Of a stretch of DNA of 64,000 bases, positions 9,888 through 18,781 are shown in pieces. The translations under genes were made by a program, and so were the position numbers. This DNA is from Pseudomonas yamanorum. GTDB taxonomy: Bacteria; Pseudomonadota; Gammaproteobacteria; Pseudomonadales; Pseudomonadaceae. Under the pieces are notes generated by a model, which ran no database searches, was not told where the DNA came from, and saw nothing but the letters and a program-made list of their open reading frames with translations. Location: NCBI RefSeq assembly GCF_013386765.1, contig NZ_JACARE010000017.1, forward strand, positions 47,520 through 111,519, written 5' to 3'. Each line of letters opens with the position of its first letter. The first letter of the stretch is position 1.

Positions 9888-12254
9888 ATGCGCTATTTGC
9901 TGATGTTACTGTTGAGCGGGCTGCCGATGCTGGCCGGCGCAGTCGAGTTCAACGAGACCACCACGCGGTTGCCCCTGGGCCAAGTGATGCAAGTGCTTGA
10001 GGACCCAAGTGGCGCCCTGACCATTGGCGATATCAGCTCGCCGGTCCTCGCCAGTCGCTTCAAGACCCATGACAAAGCCACCTTGAATGCCGGCTATTCA
10101 CGCTCGGTGTTCTGGCTCAAGCTCGACCTTCGTTACCGCCCGAAAAACCCGGATGTCTCGCGCCACTGGCTGCTGGAACTGGCCTACCCGCCGCTGAACC
10201 AACTGGAGCTGTACCAGCCCGACAGCGTTGGCAACTATCGACTGGTCTCGCGCACCGGCAGCAGCCTGCCGTTTTCCAGCCGCGAAATCCGCCAGAGCAA
10301 CTACCTGTTCAAGCTCGACTTCTTGCCTGGCCAGCAGGAAACCCTGTACCTGCGCCTGCAAAGCCAAGGCTCGATCCAGGCGCCGCTGACCCTTTGGTCC
10401 ACCACCGCGTACCTCGAAGAGCAGCCGTTGCGCCTCTACGTGCTGGGTGTGATCTACGGTGTGCTGCTGGGCATGCTGGTCTACAACCTGTTCATCTACC
10501 TGAGCGTGCGCGACACCAGCTACCTCTACTACATCCTCTATATTGCCTCGTTCGGCCTGTATCAACTGTCGGTCAACGGCGTGGCCGTGCAGTACTTCTG
10601 GCCCGACAGCCCGTGGTGGGCGAATGCGGCGGTGCCATTCCTGATCGGTTCGGCGGCGCTGTTCGGCAGCCTGTTTGCCCGCAGCTTCCTGCACACCGCA
10701 CTTTACAGTCGCTGGATCAACCGGCTGTTGCTGGCGCTGGCGGTCAGCGGTGCAGTCGTGATGGTGCTGGCGCTGTTCACCAGTTATGCACTGGCCCTGC
10801 GCCTGGCCACCGGTTTGGCGCTGGTGTTCACCGTGACCATCTTCGTCGCGGCCATCAAGGCCTGGTACTGCGGCCAGCGCATGGCGCGTTATTTCATCAT
10901 TGCCTGGACCGCGTTCCTGTTGGGCGGTGTGGTCAATACGATGATGGTGCTGGGTTACCTGCCCAATGTGTTCCTCACGATGTATGCCAGCCAGATCGGC
11001 TCGGCACTCGAAGTGGCGTTGCTGTCCCTGGCCCTGGCCGACCGCATCAACTCGATGCGCGAGCAACAGGCGCAGATCCTGTTTGACGCCAGCCAGAAGC
11101 TCGAAGTGCTCAACACGCAACTGGCCCGCAGCAATCGCCTCAAGGATGAATTCCTCGCCACCCTGACCCACGAACTGCGCACACCGATGAACGGTGTGAT
11201 CGGTTCCCTGGAGTTGATGCAGACCGAGCCGCTGCAAGGCGACCTCGCCCAGTACCATCAAACCGCCGCCGGCTCGGCCCGCGAGATGATGCGCATGGTC
11301 AACGGCATCCTCACCCTCACCGAATTGCAGGCCGGGCGCCTCAGCCCGCAGCCCGAGGTGTTCAGCCTGCGTGGGTTGCTCGACACCTTGAGCCAGCAGT
11401 TCGCGGCCAGCGCCCAGAGCAAGGGCCTGGAGTTTTCCATCGATCTGGCGGATGAGTTGCCGGACCGAGTCAGCGGCGACCCCGGCAAGCTGGCGCAATG
11501 CCTGGATTGCCTGCTGGACAACGCCTTCAAGTTCACCCACGAAGGGTCGGTGCGGGTGCGGGTAGTCGGCGTGCCACAGGCCGACGGGACGTTGCGCCTG
11601 ACCTTTATCGTCACCGACACCGGCATCGGGTTCGCTTACCTCGACGAGGCGACCCTGTACCAACGCTTCTTCCAGCTGGATGGCTCGACCACCCGTCGCT
11701 ACGGCGGCATGGGCATCGGCCTGGCGATCTGCCGGCAATTGATCGAATTGCTCGGTGGGCGCCTCACCCACAATTCCGAGCCTCGCCGCGGCAGTCGCTT
11801 CCAGCTGGAGCTTGCGGTCAGCCCGCTGCCGCCCGTGCGGCGAGCACCCCAGGCACAACGCACACCGCAGGAGTGCACGGTGTTGCTGGTAGACGACAAC
11901 GGTGTGGCGCAATTGGTGGTGCGCGGCATGTTGCTCAAGCTCGGTTACCGCGTGAAAACCGTCGACAACGGGCCAGCGGCCCTGGCGCTGTTGCAAAGTG
12001 ACACCTTCGATGCGGTGCTGCTGGACGTACCGGAGGGCGGGTTTTCGCTGTGCTGCCAGATTCGTGCATTGCCGGGTTGTGGAGAGCTGCCGGTGATTGC
12101 CCTGAGCAGCTCGGCGCAAAGCCCCGAGCGAGACGATTGCCACGGTGTGGGCGTGACGGATCGATTGGCAAAACCGGTACGATTTGATGCCTTGCAGGCG
12201 ATGTTGCATATTCGGTTGCTGTCAACGGAAAAGGGCGAAAGTGCAGACATTTAG
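9888..12254 (+). CDS. Hybrid sensor histidine kinase with 7TMR-DISM input
   Basis: The 788-residue hybrid kinase has a signal peptide (ending about residue 19), a periplasmic 7TMR-DISMED2-like domain (about 35-165), seven membrane segments (about 180-385), and HisKA with the H-box THELRTP (His428). The ATPase domain has an N-box (LDNAFKF), VTDTGIGF and GMGIGLAI. A receiver domain (about 660-775) has the acidic pair VDDN, phospho-acceptor Asp713 in LLDV and the Lys of LAKPV. The loop after Asp713 is two residues shorter than usual. Ligand and output are unknown; no separate response regulator is adjacent. A divergent promoter region with a spaced direct repeat lies upstream. Confidence 0.88.
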   Translation: MRYLLMLLLSGLPMLAGAVEFNETTTRLPLGQVMQVLEDPSGALTIGDISSPVLASRFKTHDKATLNAGYSRSVFWLKLDLRYRPKNPDVSRHWLLELAYPPLNQLELYQPDSVGNYRLVSRTGSSLPFSSREIRQSNYLFKLDFLPGQQETLYLRLQSQGSIQAPLTLWSTTAYLEEQPLRLYVLGVIYGVLLGMLVYNLFIYLSVRDTSYLYYILYIASFGLYQLSVNGVAVQYFWPDSPWWANAAVPFLIGSAALFGSLFARSFLHTALYSRWINRLLLALAVSGAVVMVLALFTSYALALRLATGLALVFTVTIFVAAIKAWYCGQRMARYFIIAWTAFLLGGVVNTMMVLGYLPNVFLTMYASQIGSALEVALLSLALADRINSMREQQAQILFDASQKLEVLNTQLARSNRLKDEFLATLTHELRTPMNGVIGSLELMQTEPLQGDLAQYHQTAAGSAREMMRMVNGILTLTELQAGRLSPQPEVFSLRGLLDTLSQQFAASAQSKGLEFSIDLADELPDRVSGDPGKLAQCLDCLLDNAFKFTHEGSVRVRVVGVPQADGTLRLTFIVTDTGIGFAYLDEATLYQRFFQLDGSTTRRYGGMGIGLAICRQLIELLGGRLTHNSEPRRGSRFQLELAVSPLPPVRRAPQAQRTPQECTVLLVDDNGVAQLVVRGMLLKLGYRVKTVDNGPAALALLQSDTFDAVLLDVPEGGFSLCCQIRALPGCGELPVIALSSSAQSPERDDCHGVGVTDRLAKPVRFDALQAMLHIRLLSTEKGESADI

Positions 12255-12345
12255 GCATTTATCCCCTTTTTCTTTCTGGTGGGGTGGTGCTTAACTCAGA
12301 AACAGGCCTTTGAATCAGCAGGCCAACTTTTTCGAGGAGGCTGCC

Positions 12346-13998
12346 ATGAACCTGCACCAGTTCGCCGAAACCCACGACGTCACCAACCAGCCACCGTCCC
12401 TGGACGGCACCAACCTGTACCGTATCGATTTGCCGTTGCAAGACTGGTCCCGGCGCTTTGGCGCCGGCTGGGCCGAGCAGCGCATTGATACCTACGGCGC
12501 ACTGGCGGGCGGGCCGTTGATGGAAGCCGGGTTCCTGGCCAACCAGAACAAACCGGTGTTCAACAGCCACGACCGTTTTGGCCATCGCATCGATCTGGTG
12601 GAATTTCATCCGGCCTATCACGAACTGATGCGCACCGCCGTCGAGCATGGCTTGCCGTCGTTGCCGTGGGCCCATCCGCAATCCGGCGCCCACGTGGCCC
12701 GTGCGGCCATGACCTACTTGCACAGCCAGGCCGAAGCCGGCACCGGCTGCCCGTTGACCATGACCTTCGCCTGCGTCCCGGCCCTGCGTTTGCAGCCGGA
12801 CCTGGCAGAAACCTGGCTGCCGAAAATCCTCGCCACCGAATATGACCCGCGCAACGTCGGCATTGCCCACAAGGCCGGCGCCACCATCGGCATGGCCATG
12901 ACCGAGAAACAGGGCGGCACCGACGTGCGCGCCAACACCACCCGCGCTTACCCGGTGGGTGCCGGCGGCCCGGGCCAGGCGTATGAGCTGGTGGGGCACA
13001 AGTGGTTCTGTTCGGCGCCGATGTGCGACGCCTTTCTCACCCTGGCCCAGACCGACAAGGGCCTGACCTGTTTCCTGCTGCCCCGGCACCGCCCGGACGA
13101 CACGCGCAACGAGTTCTACATCCAGCGCCTGAAGAACAAACTTGGCAACTGCTCCAACGCCTCCAGCGAAGTGGAGTTTCGTGGTGCGTTGGCCTGGATG
13201 ATCGGCGAGGAAGGGCGCGGTGTACCGACCATTATCGAGATGGTGGCCATGACCCGTTTCGATTGCATGGTCGGCTCCAGCGCCTTGATGCGCCAGGCGC
13301 TGACCCAGGCCAGCCATCACTGCGCCCATCGCCTGGTGGGCGGCCGGGTGCTCAGCGAGCAACCGCTGATGCAAAACGTGCTGGCCGACCTGGCCCTGGA
13401 AAGCGAAGCGTCCCTGGCCTTGAGCATGCGCATGGGCCGCGCGCTGGACCACCTGGATAACGAACAGGAAGCCAAATTCGCCCGGCTGGTGACGGCGGTC
13501 GGCAAATATTGGATCTGCAAACGCGCCCCCGCGATGATCAACGAAGCCGCCGAATGCATGGGCGGCGCCGGGTATGTGGAGGACAGCATCCTGCCGCGTT
13601 TGTACCGTGAGGCGCCGGTCAACTCGACGTGGGAAGGTTCCGGGAATGTGCAGTGCCTTGATGTGCTGCGGGCGTTGTCGAAAGAGCCGGGCGTGTTGGA
13701 GGCATTGTTTGTCGAACTGGGGGATGGCCACGGTCACCGGCAACTGGCGCGGCACATCGAACAGTTGAAGTCGGCCTTCATGGACACCCAGGACATCCAG
13801 TACCGTGCCCGGCAGCTCACCGAGGACATTGCCGTGGCGTTGCAGGCCAAGCTGCTGCTGGAGGCGGGCAACGCCAGTGTGAGTGATGGCTTTATCGCCA
13901 GCCGGCTGGGCGAGTCGTCGGGCCGGGTATATGGCACCTTGCCGCGTGGTGTGGAGGTGGAGGCCATTGTCGCTCGATCGACACCTCTATTTTCCTGA
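12346..13998 (+). CDS. aidB: AidB-like acyl-CoA dehydrogenase
   Basis: This is a 550-residue flavoprotein of the AidB branch of acyl-CoA dehydrogenases. The family hallmark RLYREAPVNSTWEGSGN is intact and the length matches E. coli AidB (about 540). AidB is part of the alkylation response and binds DNA, though its physiological substrate is unsettled. The start at 12346 is fixed by GAGGAGG seven bases upstream; the open frame begins 12 codons earlier without such a site. No Ada-like regulator is adjacent. Confidence 0.82.
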   Translation: MNLHQFAETHDVTNQPPSLDGTNLYRIDLPLQDWSRRFGAGWAEQRIDTYGALAGGPLMEAGFLANQNKPVFNSHDRFGHRIDLVEFHPAYHELMRTAVEHGLPSLPWAHPQSGAHVARAAMTYLHSQAEAGTGCPLTMTFACVPALRLQPDLAETWLPKILATEYDPRNVGIAHKAGATIGMAMTEKQGGTDVRANTTRAYPVGAGGPGQAYELVGHKWFCSAPMCDAFLTLAQTDKGLTCFLLPRHRPDDTRNEFYIQRLKNKLGNCSNASSEVEFRGALAWMIGEEGRGVPTIIEMVAMTRFDCMVGSSALMRQALTQASHHCAHRLVGGRVLSEQPLMQNVLADLALESEASLALSMRMGRALDHLDNEQEAKFARLVTAVGKYWICKRAPAMINEAAECMGGAGYVEDSILPRLYREAPVNSTWEGSGNVQCLDVLRALSKEPGVLEALFVELGDGHGHRQLARHIEQLKSAFMDTQDIQYRARQLTEDIAVALQAKLLLEAGNASVSDGFIASRLGESSGRVYGTLPRGVEVEAIVARSTPLFS

Positions 13999-14015
13999 AC
14001 AAACACGGTCAAAAC

Positions 14016-14103
14016 GTGGGAGCTGGCTTGCCTGCGATAGCGGTGGGCCAGCTGGCATCAATGTAATAGGCAGACCGCCATCGCAGGCAAGCCAGCTCCC
14101 ACA
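14016..14103. repeat. REP/REPIN hairpin
   Basis: Facing arms gtgggagctggcttgcctgcgat and atcgcaggcaagccagctcccaca enclose a spacer with a short palindrome. It lies between aidB and amn, both on the plus strand. Confidence 0.9.
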
Positions 14104-14197
14104 GGGAATGCAGGGTTCTTGCAGGCGCATTCCAATTCCGGTGTTCCAGTGCGCCAGGGATACAGGCAAGATGAGGGCCTGCAAGTCAGAACACAGG

Positions 14198-15670
14198 ATG
14201 CTTACCGTGACCGAAGCTTTTGTTGTCGTTCAAACCGCCGAAGAAGCCGTGGATCGGCTGGCGGCTCTCCATGAGCGTGCCACTGGCGCGCTCAATCAAG
14301 CCCTCAAGCGCTACCTCAAAGACCGCGTCGAACCCGACGCCGAACAACGTGCGATGTTTCGTTACCCGGAACTTCGCCTGACCTACCTGGTGCAGGGTGA
14401 AGTCCCACAGACCACCCGGGCATATGCCAAGGTCCAGCTGCCGGGGACCTACAGCGTCACCGTCACCCATCCGTCAGCCTTCCGCAAATACCTGCTGGAG
14501 CAACTGGTGCCGTTGATGCACGACTTCACCGTGACGGTGGAAGTGGGCGTCAGCCAGCAGAACATTCCCTACCCGTACGTGGTTGAGCAGGGCGACGAAC
14601 TTGCCGGCTCCGGCGTGACTGCCGCCACGCTCGCGCGGGTGTTCCCGAGTACCGACCTGTCGGCTGCCACCGATGGCATCGCCGACGGTCTCTACGACTG
14701 GGAAAACACCGACCCGCTGCCGTTGGCGCTGTTCGACGCAGCCCGCGTCGACTTCTCCCTGCGCCGCCTGGTGCACTACACCGGCAGCGACTGGCGCCAT
14801 GTGCAGCCGTGGATTCTGCTGACCAACTACCACCGCTACGTTGACCAGTTCATCGTGCACGGCCTGGAACAGCTGCGCAGTGACCCGCGCTTTATCCGCA
14901 TGGTGCTGCCGGGCAACGTGGTCATCGACAAGAGCATGGACCACGGCGAAGCGTCTGCCATCGCCGCGGGCGTGGTCTGGCACCGTTACCAGATGCCGGC
15001 CTACCACCTGCAGGCCAGCGATGGCCACGGCGTGACCCTGGTGAACATCGGCGTCGGCCCGTCCAACGCCAAGAACATCACCGACCACCTGGCCGTGTTG
15101 CGCCCGCATTGCTGGCTGATGATTGGTCACTGCGGCGGCCTGCGCCAATCCCAGACCATCGGCGACTACGTGCTGGCTCACGCCTACATGCGACGCGACG
15201 GGATTCTCGACCGCGTCGTACCGCCGAACATCCCGATCCCGGCCCTGGCCGAAGTGCAGATGGCCTTGCAGCAAGCGGCGGCCAACGTCACCGGCGAGAA
15301 GGGCGAAGAGCTGAAAAAACGCCTGCGCACCGGCACCGTGCTGACCTACGACGACCGCAATTGGGAGCTGCGCTGGGCCCAGGAACGTCCGCTGATCAAC
15401 CTGTCCCGCGCCGTGGCCGTGGACATGGAAAGCGGCACTATCGCCGCCCAGGGCTACCGCCTGCGGGTGCCGTACGGCACGTTGCTGTGTGTGTCGGACA
15501 AACCGCTGCACAGCGAGATCAAGCTGCCGGGTTCGGCCAACGCGTTCTATGAGCGTGCGGTGAGCCAGCACTTGAAGATCGGCATCGAGGCGGTGGACCT
15601 GTTGCGCACTGAACTCAACTCGCTGCACTCGCGCAAACTGCGCAGCTTCGACGAGCCGCCGTTCCGCTAA
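14198..15670 (+). CDS. amn: AMP nucleosidase
   Basis: Amn hydrolyses AMP to adenine and ribose 5-phosphate. The 490-residue product has the N-terminal Amn domain (about 15-180) and a C-terminal phosphorylase-fold domain with [10 protein letters not shown] and [15 protein letters not shown]. Family length is about 480-500. The start at 14198 ([11 protein letters not shown]) is chosen because the frame upstream runs through a REP element; an in-frame ATG nine codons earlier (14171) cannot be excluded. It is a single-gene unit between REP and rluE. Confidence 0.93.
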   Translation: MLTVTEAFVVVQTAEEAVDRLAALHERATGALNQALKRYLKDRVEPDAEQRAMFRYPELRLTYLVQGEVPQTTRAYAKVQLPGTYSVTVTHPSAFRKYLLEQLVPLMHDFTVTVEVGVSQQNIPYPYVVEQGDELAGSGVTAATLARVFPSTDLSAATDGIADGLYDWENTDPLPLALFDAARVDFSLRRLVHYTGSDWRHVQPWILLTNYHRYVDQFIVHGLEQLRSDPRFIRMVLPGNVVIDKSMDHGEASAIAAGVVWHRYQMPAYHLQASDGHGVTLVNIGVGPSNAKNITDHLAVLRPHCWLMIGHCGGLRQSQTIGDYVLAHAYMRRDGILDRVVPPNIPIPALAEVQMALQQAAANVTGEKGEELKKRLRTGTVLTYDDRNWELRWAQERPLINLSRAVAVDMESGTIAAQGYRLRVPYGTLLCVSDKPLHSEIKLPGSANAFYERAVSQHLKIGIEAVDLLRTELNSLHSRKLRSFDEPPFR

Positions 15671-15741
15671 ACGGTTGGGATGGTTATTTAACGGTCAGGC
15701 CACTAGCATTGTCGGTCCTGACCGTTAGATGTTCCTTTGCC

Positions 15742-16383
15742 ATGTCCCGTCCTGCCCGTCCCGTTTCCCGCCGCCCCGGTGTGAAAAGTCCGCAAACCTC
15801 GTCAGCCCCGCGTCGTGTCGCCAAGGCGCCACCGGCCGAGCCCAAATTGATCCTGTTCAATAAACCCTTCGATGTACTGACCCAGTTCAGCGACGAAGGC
15901 GGGCGCGCGACCCTCAAGGATTTCATCGACATCCCCGGCATCTACCCGGCCGGGCGGCTGGACCGTGACAGTGAAGGCCTGTTGCTGCTGACCAACGACG
16001 GCCAGCTACAGGCGCGCATCGCCGATCCCAAGCACAAGCTGGCGAAAACTTATTGGGTGCAGGTGGAAGGCGAGCCGACCGAGGAACAGCTGCAACGCCT
16101 GCGCGACGGTGTGGAACTCAACGACGGCATGACCCTGCCCGCTGAAGCCCGGCAACTGGACGAGCCGCAACTGTGGCCGCGCAACCCGCCGGTGCGGTTT
16201 CGCAAAAGCGTACCGACCCATTGGCTGGAGTTGGTGATTCGTGAGGGGCGTAATCGTCAGGTACGACGCATGACGGCGGCGGTGGGTTTGCCGACGTTGC
16301 GGCTGGTGCGGGTGCGGATTGGCGACTGGTCGATCGACGGCCTGGACCAGGGCCAGTGGAAGGAAGTGCCGGCGCGCTTATAA
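15742..16383 (+). CDS. rluE: 23S rRNA pseudouridine synthase RluE-like
   Basis: The 213-residue RsuA-family pseudouridine synthase has the catalytic Asp in [14 protein letters not shown], preceded by the family's [11 protein letters not shown]. The segments [16 protein letters not shown] and [12 protein letters not shown] match RluE (23S U2457 in E. coli) rather than RluB or RsuA, and there is no N-terminal S4 domain, as in RluE. It starts at ATG 15742 with a basic Pro-rich leader. Its end overlaps the convergent DUF2788 gene by 6 bases. Confidence 0.88.
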   Translation: MSRPARPVSRRPGVKSPQTSSAPRRVAKAPPAEPKLILFNKPFDVLTQFSDEGGRATLKDFIDIPGIYPAGRLDRDSEGLLLLTNDGQLQARIADPKHKLAKTYWVQVEGEPTEEQLQRLRDGVELNDGMTLPAEARQLDEPQLWPRNPPVRFRKSVPTHWLELVIREGRNRQVRRMTAAVGLPTLRLVRVRIGDWSIDGLDQGQWKEVPARL

Positions 16384-16596
16384 GGCGCCGGACTCGATCA
16401 GGCCGATCACCACGCTCTTGATGATGAACGCAGCAACGCCCAGTCCCAGCACGAAGAACAGGATCATCGAGCCAAAGCGCCCGGCCTTGGATTTCTTCGC
16501 CAGGTCCCAGACGATAAAGCCCATGAAAATGATCAGGATGCTGACCAGGCCGGTCATCATCCATTCTTCAAACACGGCGGGGTCAATCGAGTTCAT
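16378..16596 (-). CDS. DUF2788 small membrane protein
   Basis: This 72-residue protein has two predicted membrane helices (about 13-33 and 43-65) separated by a basic loop ([10 protein letters not shown]). It matches the DUF2788 family of short Pseudomonas inner-membrane proteins of unknown function. It converges on rluE with a 6-base overlap of coding ends. Confidence 0.8.
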   Translation of the reverse strand: MNSIDPAVFEEWMMTGLVSILIIFMGFIVWDLAKKSKAGRFGSMILFFVLGLGVAAFIIKSVVIGLIESGAL

Positions 16597-16670
16597 CGGG
16601 TCGTTTCCGGCGGGGGCAGGGTGCCGATTATACGCCAGGGCAGTCGGCGCGACATTGACCTGCGTCGGTC

Positions 16671-16757
16671 TGTGGGAGCTGGCTTGCCTGCGATTGCATC
16701 ACCTCGGTGTCTCTGAAAGACCGAGTCGTTTGCATCGCAGGCAAGCCAGCTCCCACA
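16671..16757. repeat. REP/REPIN hairpin
   Basis: Facing arms tgtgggagctggcttgcctgcgat and catcgcaggcaagccagctcccaca, with inner cctcggt/accgag half-stems. It lies between the lrp-type gene end and the DUF2788 start. Confidence 0.9.
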
Positions 16758-16774
16758 TTTGTTCCGCTCCGGCC

Positions 16775-17254
16775 TTAGGTGCGCAGGTGGGTCAGCGGCA
16801 ATTCGGTGCTGTTGAGCACCTGGTTCAGCACAAAGCTCGAACGCACGCTGGTGACACCTTCGATGCGGGTCAGGTGGCCCAGCAGCAGTTTCTGATAGTG
16901 ATCCATGTCTGGCACCACCACCTTCAGTTGGTAGTCGGCGTCCATCCCGGTCACCAGGCTGCATTCCAGCACTTGCGGCAAGGTGCGGATGGCCGCCTCG
17001 AAATTCTCGAAACGCTCGGGTGTGTGTCGGTCCATGCCGATCAGCACGTAGGCCGTCAGGCTCAGGCCGAGCATCTTGCGGTCGAGCAGTGCGACCTGGC
17101 GGGCGATGTAGCCGTCGTCCTCCAATTGCTTGACCCGGCGTGAGCACGGCGAAGGCGACAGGCCGATGCGCTCGGCCAACTCCTGGTTGGAGATCCTCGC
17201 GTCGCGCTGCAATTCCGCCAAAATACTCAGGTCGTATCGGTCAAGTTTGCTCAT
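16775..17254 (-). CDS. Lrp/AsnC family transcriptional regulator
   Basis: The 159-residue regulator has an N-terminal HTH (about 5-60: LDRYDLSILAELQRDARISN, then LAERIGLSPSPCSRRVKQLE) and a C-terminal RAM ligand-binding domain (about 65-150, with VTGMDADYQLKVVV). Lrp-type proteins sense amino acids as octamers. No obvious target is adjacent. Upstream, at 17309-17316, TTGCGCAA and nearby GCAAT repeats could be its own binding sites. It is distinct from the second Lrp-type gene at 27970. Confidence 0.9.
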   Translation of the reverse strand: MSKLDRYDLSILAELQRDARISNQELAERIGLSPSPCSRRVKQLEDDGYIARQVALLDRKMLGLSLTAYVLIGMDRHTPERFENFEAAIRTLPQVLECSLVTGMDADYQLKVVVPDMDHYQKLLLGHLTRIEGVTSVRSSFVLNQVLNSTELPLTHLRT

Positions 17255-17394
17255 GGGGCTGGCCTTTGTCGTAACTATTGCGGCGAATTATCTATCCAGG
17301 GTTAAAAATTGCGCAAGCACTGTTTATTGACGCAATCTTCGCAATCATCTGCCCGAGGCCCAGGCGTAGAGTTATCAACAGAATCACTGCCCGG

Positions 17395-17568
17395 ACATAC
17401 AGTCCACTGCAGCCCGCCAATAAGGCCGGCTGCGGCCGCCAACCCCACAGGGTTGCCCCGGCCCCCGGGCTGCACACTGTCCACAAGACGGCGTGAGGTG
17501 AGCCAACGTCAAAAGCGTTGAGCCAGGACGAAGTTCTCAAGGGGCGACCGACGGGTCGCCCCTTTTTA
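17395..17568 (+). ncRNA. Candidate structured small RNA or attenuating leader
   Basis: In the 414-base gap before the DUF6515 gene, TGCAGCCCG (17408-17416) pairs perfectly with CGGGCTGCA (17466-17474), flanked by ACAGT (17399-17403) and ACTGT (17476-17480). Inside sits the hairpin CAACCC-CACA-GGGTTG (17440-17455). A further hairpin CAACG/CGTTG (17504-17520) precedes an intrinsic terminator. It could be an sRNA or a terminated leader of the gene at 17669. I do not recognise a known RNA family and the 5' end is a guess. Confidence 0.4.
17539..17568 (+). terminator. Rho-independent terminator
   Basis: aaggggcgacc-gacg-ggtcgcccctt followed by TTT forms an 11-bp GC-rich stem with a T-run on the plus strand. 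No coding gene precedes it on this strand, which implies a non-coding transcript. Confidence 0.85.
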
Positions 17569-17668
17569 TTGCCTGCGAAAATACTTCTCGTGACTGATAA
17601 CCTGTCGCAGAACCGGGCCCCGGTTTTCCAGTCTTACGTGTAGGCCCTAATCCGCAGTGAGGAATAGC

Positions 17669-18781
17669 ATGAAGCGCATCTGGCGTTTGGCAGGTGTTGG
17701 TTTGCTGATGGTAACCGTTGGTGCGCAAGTGATGGCCGACGAACAGCCACGCTCTGAAGGCGGTGGCCAGCATGAGGAAGGGCGCCCGGGCAACCAGCCG
17801 CGGCCGCAGAATAACCAGCCTCGACCGCAAAACAATCAACCGCGTCCTGAAGCTCCTCGCCCGGAGAACAATCAGCCGCGTCCGCAGAACCAGCATTTCG
17901 AAAATAATCAGCCACGGCCGCAGAATCAGAATGTCGAGCGCCCGAATGGCGGGGGCCAGTGGCAAGGTCGTCCGCAAGGCAACCAGCAGCCACAGCAACA
18001 GCCGCATCCGGCGAATAACCTGCCGATCCAGGGTCGCCCGGACACCGTGCGCCAGACCCAGGAACCGCGTCCCGGCAACTACCAGGACATTCCCCGTCGC
18101 AACAACGATGGCAACCAGCATTGGCAAGCCGGCAACGGCGGCCAGGGTGGTCCGGGCCGTCCCGGTTTCAACGGAGGCAACGGCGGCGGCAATAACCATC
18201 CCAATGATCACCGCTGGCCAGGCCGCCCCGACGGGCACGGCAATGGTTGGGGCCCTGGCCCGCAATACCGCCCGGGCTACATGGTCGACCGCTTCCCCGA
18301 TCGCAACTACCGCGTGCCATATCGCGGCCAGGACTACTTCTTCTCGGGTGGCTACTGGTACCGTCCACAAGGCCCGCGCTACGTCGTCGTAACGCCGCCT
18401 TACGGGATTCGTGTGCAATACCTGCCGGATTACGCGCGGGAAGTGTGGGTGGGCAGTGCGCTGTTCTTCCTCGCCGCGGGTGCCTATTACACCTACGAAG
18501 AAAGCAGCCAGCAGTACGTAGTGGTGCAGCCGCCACCGGCCGCGCCAGCGCCGCAACCCGTGCCTCAGGGCAATGGTTATGACGTGGTGGCTTACCCGGC
18601 CAATGGCCAGTCACCGGCGCAAGTCCAGCAGGATGGCTATGACTGCTATCGCTGGGCCGTGCAGCAAAGTGGTTTTGACCCAAGGACCGTCACCTACGCA
18701 CCCGACCCGGCGGTGGTGCAAACCTACCGCCAGGCCCAGGGCAACTGCCTGACCAGTCGCGGGTATCAGGTGCAGTACTAG
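17669..18781 (+). CDS. DUF6515-like exported protein with Pro/Gln/Asn-rich repeats
   Basis: The 370-residue product has a signal peptide (about 1-24, ending MADEQ) and a Pro-Arg-Gln-Asn repeat region (about 30-110; units like NNQPRPQ occur at least six times). A Gly/Asn-rich stretch follows, then a folded part (about 210-270) with YRGQDYFFSGGYWYRP. After that come a hydrophobic segment (ALFFLAAGAYYTY) and a C-terminal part with two cysteines, DGYDCYRWA and GNCLTSRG. It resembles DUF6515 envelope proteins of unknown function. The start has TGAGGA eight bases upstream. The stop overlaps the convergent CDF gene by 4 bases. Confidence 0.75.
   Translation: MKRIWRLAGVGLLMVTVGAQVMADEQPRSEGGGQHEEGRPGNQPRPQNNQPRPQNNQPRPEAPRPENNQPRPQNQHFENNQPRPQNQNVERPNGGGQWQGRPQGNQQPQQQPHPANNLPIQGRPDTVRQTQEPRPGNYQDIPRRNNDGNQHWQAGNGGQGGPGRPGFNGGNGGGNNHPNDHRWPGRPDGHGNGWGPGPQYRPGYMVDRFPDRNYRVPYRGQDYFFSGGYWYRPQGPRYVVVTPPYGIRVQYLPDYAREVWVGSALFFLAAGAYYTYEESSQQYVVVQPPPAAPAPQPVPQGNGYDVVAYPANGQSPAQVQQDGYDCYRWAVQQSGFDPRTVTYAPDPAVVQTYRQAQGNCLTSRGYQVQY

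Noticed and set aside
10098..12209. A 703-codon open frame on the minus strand opposite the hybrid kinase
   Set aside because: It is His/Gln/Arg-rich shadow coding in GC-rich DNA; the plus-strand frame has complete kinase motifs.
17371..17379. TTATCAACA as a DnaA box
   Set aside because: A single isolated near-match with no neighbours; it is expected by chance at this length.
17395..17568. Identity as 6S RNA, RNase P RNA or tmRNA
   Set aside because: I could not see the closed rod of 6S, the conserved RNase P segments or a tmRNA tag reading frame, so only a generic RNA candidate is called.
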